Assembly (NCBI GenBank): GCA_036556985.1
Contig: DATBIK010000075.1
Span: 1-18,393, forward strand
From: JAPSGM01 sp036556985
GTDB taxonomy: Bacteria > Chloroflexota > Limnocylindria > QHBO01
Length of the DNA stretch: 18,393 nucleotides
Direction: 5' to 3'
Under the pieces are notes generated by a model. That model was not told the DNA's origin, made no database searches, and was given only the letters and a program-made list of their open reading frames with translations. The position numbers and the translations under genes were made by a program. This document shows, in pieces, positions 14,649 through 18,393 of the stretch; the first letter of the stretch is position 1, and every line of letters starts with the position of its first letter.

Positions 14649-16094
14649 TCAGCGCCCTCGACGCGGCTTCCCCGCTCGACGGGGGCGCGCGGAACGGCGC
14701 GCGGATGCCTCCGACTCCCGCGCCCGGAAGACGAGCCTGATCGGCGTGCCCAGGAAGCCGTACTCGTCCCGGATCCGGTTCTCCAGGTAGCGCCGGTAGC
14801 TGAAGTGGATGAGCTCGGGGTCGTTGACGAAGATGACGAACGTGGGTGGCGCGACGCCGGCCTGCGTCGCGTAGAACACCTTCGGCAGGCGGTTGCGGAC
14901 GTGCGACGGTGGGTGCGCCCGCACGGCGTCGGTCACGACCCGGTTTAGGTCGGCGGTCGGCACGCGCCGATAGCGCTCCTCGGCCACGCGCCGCGCCTCG
15001 CGCAGGATGCGCTCCACGCGCTGCCCGGTGAGCGCGGAGGCGAACACGATGTCGGCCCAGGCCAGGTACGGGGCCTCCTGGCGCAGCGCCTTCAGCCAGG
15101 CGTCGGCGGTGTGGCCGTCCTTCTCGACGGCGTCCCACTTGTTGATGACGAGGACGATCCCCTTGCCCGCCTCGAGGACATAGCCGACGACGTGCGCGTC
15201 CTGCGCCGTGTAGCCCTCCACCGCATCGGTCATGACCACGGCGACATCGGCCCTATCGATGGCCTTCATCGAGCGCAGGACCGAGTAGCGCTCGATCCCC
15301 TTCTCGATCGAGCCGCGGCGGCGGATGCCGGCGGTGTCCACCAGGATCATCGGCTCGTCGTCCACGGCGACCGTCGTGTCGACCGGGTCACGGGTGGTGC
15401 CCGGCACGTCCGACACGATCATCCGCTCCTGGCCGAGCACCCGGTTCACGAACGTCGACTTGCCGGTGTTCGGCCGCCCCACGATCGCCACCCGGGGTGG
15501 ACCGATCTCCGTCTCCTCCAGCTCCGCCAGCTCGTCCTCGCTGAGGTCGTCCGCGTCGGACTGGACCGATGCCTCCGCATCGGAGGGAGGCGGCAGCTCC
15601 CAGACGATCATGTCGGCCAGGTCGCCGGTGTTGCGGCCGTGCTGCGCGCTGACGGCGATCGTCGGCTCCATGCCGAGGGCGTAGAACTCGGCGCCCTCCT
15701 GCTCGCGGCGGGGATTGTCGGCCTTGTTGACGACGAGGATGGTGGGCTTCGAGGCGCGCCGCAGCCGATCGGCGACCTCGTGGTCGAGCGGCGCCAGGCC
15801 GGCCGCGGCGTCGACGACGAAGAGGATGACATCGGCCTCCTCGACCGCCACGCGGGCCTGTTCCTGGACGCGGGCCTCGATATCGGTCCCCGGCTCGAGC
15901 TCGAGCCCGCCGGTGTCGACCACGGTGAAACGGCGGCCGTTCCATTCGGCGGTGCCGTAGACGCGGTCGCGGGTCGTGCCGGGGATGTCCTCCACGATCG
16001 CCAGCCGCTCACCGATGAGGCGGTTGAAGAGCGTGGACTTGCCGACGTTCGGGCGGCCGACGATGGCGACCACGGGGAGCGAGCCAGGGGGCAT
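14649..16094 (-). CDS. der: Ribosome-assembly GTPase Der (EngA)
   Basis: An essential GTPase for 50S subunit maturation with two tandem G domains. G domain 1: GRPNVGKS (13-20), PGTTRD (38-43), DTGG (60-63), NKAD (123-126), SAQHG. G domain 2: GRPNTGKS (207-214), PGTTRDPVDT (231-240), DTAG (253-256), NKWD (318-321), SALTGQ. A C-terminal KH-like domain (about 365-460) holds LNRVVTDAVRAHPP and LPKVFYATQ, followed by a basic Arg-rich tail. The linker between G domains (about 167-199) is long and acidic. The 481 residues are slightly above the usual length because of the linker and tail. ATG 16094 is supported by TACACT 6 nt upstream. It is back to back with the glycosyltransferase, only 31 bp apart. 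Confidence 0.97.
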   Translation of the reverse strand: MPPGSLPVVAIVGRPNVGKSTLFNRLIGERLAIVEDIPGTTRDRVYGTAEWNGRRFTVVDTGGLELEPGTDIEARVQEQARVAVEEADVILFVVDAAAGLAPLDHEVADRLRRASKPTILVVNKADNPRREQEGAEFYALGMEPTIAVSAQHGRNTGDLADMIVWELPPPSDAEASVQSDADDLSEDELAELEETEIGPPRVAIVGRPNTGKSTFVNRVLGQERMIVSDVPGTTRDPVDTTVAVDDEPMILVDTAGIRRRGSIEKGIERYSVLRSMKAIDRADVAVVMTDAVEGYTAQDAHVVGYVLEAGKGIVLVINKWDAVEKDGHTADAWLKALRQEAPYLAWADIVFASALTGQRVERILREARRVAEERYRRVPTADLNRVVTDAVRAHPPSHVRNRLPKVFYATQAGVAPPTFVIFVNDPELIHFSYRRYLENRIRDEYGFLGTPIRLVFRARESEASARRSARPRRAGKPRRGR

Positions 16095-16100
16095 GGCCCG

Positions 16101-16106
16101 AGTGTA
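16101..16106 (-). promoter_or_regulatory. Leaderless minus-10 box of der
   Basis: Minus-strand TACACT, preceded by GGC, 6 nt before ATG 16094. Its minus-35 position would fall on the start codon of the divergent glycosyltransferase. Confidence 0.55.
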
Positions 16107-16113
16107 GCCGCGC

Positions 16114-16119
16114 TACGAT
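16114..16119 (+). promoter_or_regulatory. Leaderless minus-10 box of the glycosyltransferase gene
   Basis: TACGAT, preceded by CGC, 6 nt before ATG 16126. Its minus-35 position would fall on the der start codon (about 16091-16096), so the two promoters overlap. Confidence 0.55.
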
Positions 16120-16125
16120 CGGGTC

Positions 16126-17385
16126 ATGCGCGTGGGGATCGTGGCCACCCGGCTGGCCGGCGTTGACGGCGTCACCTTCGAGGCGGCGAAGTGGGAGCTG
16201 GCCCTGGAACGGATGGGCCACGAAGTACGGCTGTGCGCCGGTGAGGTGGACGCGCTGCGGGCCAGCGCCCGCCTCATCCCGCCGATGCACTTCGGCTGGC
16301 CGCCGGCTGCCCGCGTGAGCGCTGCCGCCTTCGATCCGAACAGCGACGCCGAGGCGGTGCGTGCCGAGGTTGATCGCCTTGCCGAGCTCCTCGTTCCGGT
16401 CCTCGAGAACTGGGCCGAGGTGCAGCGGCTCGACACGCTGATCGTGGAGAACGCCTGGGCCATCCCCATGCACCTGCCGCTCGGCCTCGCCCTCCGCCGC
16501 GTGGTCGAGCGCACGCGCATCCCGGCCATCGGCCACCACCACGACTACTGGTGGGAACGCGAGCGCTTCGCCGACTGTGTCGTACCGGACCTGCTCGAAC
16601 AGGCATTCCCGCCGGACCTGCCGAATGTCCGTCACGCGAGCATCAACGGGCTGGCGGCCCGTGAGCTTTGGCGGCGCAGGGGCATCGACTCGATCGTGGT
16701 GCCCAATGTCTTCGACTTCGAGCGGCCCCGGCCTCGGCCGCATCCGGCCGTGCGCCGCCGCATGCGCCTGGAACTGGGCATGGACGATCGTGGGCTGCTC
16801 GTCGTGCAGCCCACGCGGGTGGTGCCGCGCAAGGGGATCGAGCTGGCGATCGAGCTCGTGTCGCGCCTCGGCGAGCCGGACTCGACGCTGCTCATCACCT
16901 CGCCCGCCGGCGACGAGGGCCTCGACTACCTCATGACCCTCGAGCGCCAGGCAGAGCGCGCCGGCGTTCAGCTGCGCTACGCGGCCGACCGGTTCGAGCC
17001 GGACCTGGAGGGCAAGCCGATCGGTCCCGCCCACACCCTCCACGACGCCTACCTGGCCGCGGACCTCATCACCTACCCCAGCCTGTACGAGGGCTACGGC
17101 AACGCGCTCATCGAGGCGATCTTCTACGGGAAGCCCGTCGTCGTGAACCGGTACTCGGTCTATGTCAGCGACATCGCGCCGATGGGCTTCCGCTTCATCG
17201 AGATCGACGGGGCCATCACCGACGAGACGGTGGCCGCCGTGCGCGCCGCGCTCGCCGACCCGCGGCGACAGGCCCGGACCGCCCGGCACAACTTCGAGAT
17301 CGCCCGTCGGCGGCTGTCGTACCGGGTCCTGCGCCGCCGCCTGCGGCGCCTCCTCGGCGAGGTGCAGGGGGGCGTTACCGGCTAG
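16126..17385 (+). CDS. GT4-type glycosyltransferase, unknown acceptor
   Basis: A 419-residue GT-B fold, retaining-type glycosyltransferase. The N-terminal MRVGIVATRLAGVDGVTFEA is the usual Rossmann start with the glycine loop. The C-terminal domain begins near 223 with LLVVQPTRVVPRKGIELAIE (basic sugar-nucleotide-phosphate site) and contains YEGYGNALIEAIFYGKPVVV (321-340), which carries the GT4 EX7E pattern (Glu322, Glu330). A distinctive HHHDYWWERERF (137-148) lies in the interdomain region and is probably part of the acceptor or donor site. The C-terminus is Arg-rich (about 394-410), which may bind membranes or nucleic acid. Donor and acceptor cannot be named; compatible-solute or envelope glycan synthesis are possibilities. 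No other glycan gene is nearby. Its stop overlaps that of the convergent VOC gene in CTAG. Confidence 0.88.
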   Translation: MRVGIVATRLAGVDGVTFEAAKWELALERMGHEVRLCAGEVDALRASARLIPPMHFGWPPAARVSAAAFDPNSDAEAVRAEVDRLAELLVPVLENWAEVQRLDTLIVENAWAIPMHLPLGLALRRVVERTRIPAIGHHHDYWWERERFADCVVPDLLEQAFPPDLPNVRHASINGLAARELWRRRGIDSIVVPNVFDFERPRPRPHPAVRRRMRLELGMDDRGLLVVQPTRVVPRKGIELAIELVSRLGEPDSTLLITSPAGDEGLDYLMTLERQAERAGVQLRYAADRFEPDLEGKPIGPAHTLHDAYLAADLITYPSLYEGYGNALIEAIFYGKPVVVNRYSVYVSDIAPMGFRFIEIDGAITDETVAAVRAALADPRRQARTARHNFEIARRRLSYRVLRRRLRRLLGEVQGGVTG

Positions 17386-17408
17386 GCGGGCTCGTCCGCC
17401 TTACCGGT
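17377..17408. terminator. Two-tier hairpin over the glycosyltransferase/VOC stops
   Basis: Outer stem ACCGG (17377-17381) / CCGGT (17404-17408), a 2/2-nt internal loop, inner stem AGGCGG (17384-17389) / CCGCCT (17396-17401), and a 6-nt loop. It covers the shared CTAG stop of the convergent genes. It has no T-tract; the layout closely resembles that at 12961-12992. Confidence 0.5.
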
Positions 17409-18047
17409 GTCTCCCCCGTCAGGCCAGGCGGCGACGCAGACGCGGTTGCCTGCACGGTCGGCCAGGGTCCAGTGCCCCTCCTCTTCGTGCACGATCCGCC
17501 CGCCGGCAGCGAGCGCCGCGTCCACCCGCGCGCGGGACGCCTCGCGCGCGAGCGAGACGTCGACGTGCATGGCGTGCCGCAGTGGCTTGGCGGGGTCGAG
17601 GTCCTGCATCCAGACGGTGGACCCGTGACCCAGCGGGTCGATCGCGTTGTCTTCGGCCATCGGGGCGTAGCCCAGGACCGCGCGCCAGAACCCGATGTCG
17701 ATGTCATCCGGCTTCGCCGCGATCGCGAGCTGCACCTCCTGCACCGCCGCGCGGTCGGCGGTGGCACCGTGCGCTCGCGCCACGTCGGAGACGGCTCGCG
17801 CCAGGTCGGCAAGCTCCGCTTCGATGCCCCACAGGTCGCGGGCGAGACGCACGCTGAGGTGGCTGCCGGTCAGGGTCAGGACGGCGCGCGATCCCGCGAC
17901 GCCCGGGACCTCCGCGATCGCCGCCGCCAGCCGTGCTGCGGCCGCCAACGACTCGGTGCGGAAGACTGCGGTCGGCCCTCCGTGCAGCACGACCCAGTCC
18001 TCGACCCCGTCGGCCGCCAGGAAGTCCCGCCAACCCTGCTCGCTCAC
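17382..18047 (-). CDS. Degenerate pterin-carbinolamine-dehydratase-like domain fused to a VOC (glyoxalase-like) domain
   Basis: A 221-residue cytosolic protein in two parts. Residues about 1-95 follow the layout of 4a-hydroxytetrahydrobiopterin dehydratase (W..., AVFRTESLAAAARLAAAIAEV, then GSHLSVRLARDLWGI and ADLARAVSDV). However, the HHP motif needed for catalysis is replaced near 48-55 by GVAGSRAV, so this half is probably not an active dehydratase. Residues about 102-210 are a VOC fold of the Glyoxalase_6 kind: VQEVQLAIAA, then IGFWRAVLGYAP, a middle WMQDLDP, MHVDVSL, and WTLADRAGNRVCVAAW near the end. A Cys occupies the position where metal-dependent glyoxalases have Glu. The GTG at 18047 follows the ispH stop by 3 nt with no clear Shine-Dalgarno, so translation is probably coupled to ispH. 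A ligand-binding or resistance role is possible but not shown. Confidence 0.8.
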   Translation of the reverse strand: MSEQGWRDFLAADGVEDWVVLHGGPTAVFRTESLAAAARLAAAIAEVPGVAGSRAVLTLTGSHLSVRLARDLWGIEAELADLARAVSDVARAHGATADRAAVQEVQLAIAAKPDDIDIGFWRAVLGYAPMAEDNAIDPLGHGSTVWMQDLDPAKPLRHAMHVDVSLAREASRARVDAALAAGGRIVHEEEGHWTLADRAGNRVCVAAWPDGGDTGKADEPA

Positions 18048-18050
18048 GGG

Positions 18051-18393
18051 TTACGCGACGGCGAGGGCGTAGATCCGGTCGCGGACCTCCTCGAGGTCCA
18101 CCTCGGGCGTGGAGGTGCCGCCGGTGATCCCGATGCGGGGCTTGTCGGCCAGCCACGACGCCCACTCGGCGGCGAGCTCGTCGGCATCGGCGACGTGGAT
18201 GGTCTCCGGGCAGATCTCGCGGCACTTCACCGCCAGCTCCTTGGTGTTCGAGCTGTTCTTGCCACCGACCACGACCATGGCGTCGACCTCGCGCGCCAGG
18301 CGGACCGAGTCGTCCTGCCGGGTCAGGGTCACCGGGCAGACGGTGTTGACCACGCGCAGGTCGTGGCAGCGCTTGAGGCAGAACGCGGCGAAC
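18051..18393 (-). CDS. ispH: 4-hydroxy-3-methylbut-2-enyl diphosphate reductase IspH, C-terminal part (cut by window edge)
   Basis: IspH is the [4Fe-4S] enzyme that makes IPP and DMAPP in the last step of the MEP isoprenoid pathway. The minus-strand frame is open from the right edge and reads 113 residues to a TAA stop. It begins FAAFCLKRCHDLRVVNTVCP; the TVCPVT cysteine fits a cluster ligand of the family. VDAMVVVGGKNSSNTKELA is the conserved substrate-binding segment with the SxN residues. PRIGITGGTSTPEVDLEEV matches the C-terminal GxTxGxSxP motif (with Thr for one Ser). The stretch before TVCP contains two further cysteines (CLKRC). The N-terminal half, with the first two cluster cysteines, lies outside the window. 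It probably forms an operon with the downstream VOC fusion. Confidence 0.92.
   Translation of the reverse strand, partial: FAAFCLKRCHDLRVVNTVCPVTLTRQDDSVRLAREVDAMVVVGGKNSSNTKELAVKCREICPETIHVADADELAAEWASWLADKPRIGITGGTSTPEVDLEEVRDRIYALAVA

Noticed and set aside
15111..17289. Open frames antisense to der (351 codons, plus) and to the glycosyltransferase (426 codons, minus)
   Set aside because: The sense frames contain two complete G domains and a GT4 motif, respectively; the antisense frames show nothing.
1..18393. CRISPR array, tRNA/rRNA gene, insertion sequence, phage or defence island
   Set aside because: No regularly spaced repeats, transposase or integrase motifs, structural-RNA signatures, or shift in base composition were seen; every stretch is covered by ordinary genes.

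Overview
This is an 18.4 kb stretch of very GC-rich, gene-dense bacterial chromosome. It holds fourteen protein-coding genes, two of them cut by the window edges, and no RNA gene, insertion sequence, phage gene or CRISPR array that I can see. Almost everything is housekeeping or general metabolism. The mix points to a high-GC, probably free-living lineage: an ArsA-like ATPase with a C-terminal HSP20-like domain, an IspH whose C-terminus has a KNSSNT motif, a Der GTPase near gpsA, a Pat-like acyl-CoA synthetase/GNAT fusion, and many leaderless promoters. I favour Chloroflexota (Limnocylindria or CSP1-4-like); Actinomycetota is the main alternative. This is inference from gene content, not a phylogeny.

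Layout, left to right. The N-terminal part of epoxyqueuosine reductase (queG, minus) runs off the left edge. It is divergent from ornithine carbamoyltransferase (argF, plus), which converges on an MFS exporter (minus). The MFS gene is divergent from an NAD-type malic enzyme (plus). The malic enzyme converges on a large minus-strand block: a 919-residue acyl-CoA synthetase/GNAT fusion, a DASS/SLC13 anion transporter with an unusual soluble domain near its N-terminus, gpsA, an unrecognised 88-residue protein, and an ArsA-like ATPase. Transcription of that block runs from the ATPase towards the fusion; the ATPase, small-protein and gpsA genes overlap one another. A plus-strand acetamidase/formamidase diverges from the ATPase and converges on an APC-family amino-acid permease (minus). 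Der GTPase (minus) follows, back to back with a GT4 glycosyltransferase (plus). The glycosyltransferase converges on a degenerate pterin-dehydratase/VOC fusion (minus), which lies just downstream of ispH (minus, C-terminal part only).

The most informative signals are regulatory rather than a new enzyme system. Seven genes have a TA-N3-T (one CA-N3-T) minus-10-like box only 6-7 nt before a start codon, the arrangement expected of leaderless mRNAs. This lets me correct several starts. The der/glycosyltransferase pair is separated by only 31 bp, so two such promoters must interlock. All four convergent gene junctions carry a GC-rich hairpin without a T-tract, and two of them share one CTAG tetramer as overlapping stop codons on both strands. 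I found no convincing exotic defence, mobile or biosynthetic system. The best candidate for undescribed biology is the small protein coupled to the ArsA-like ATPase and gpsA.
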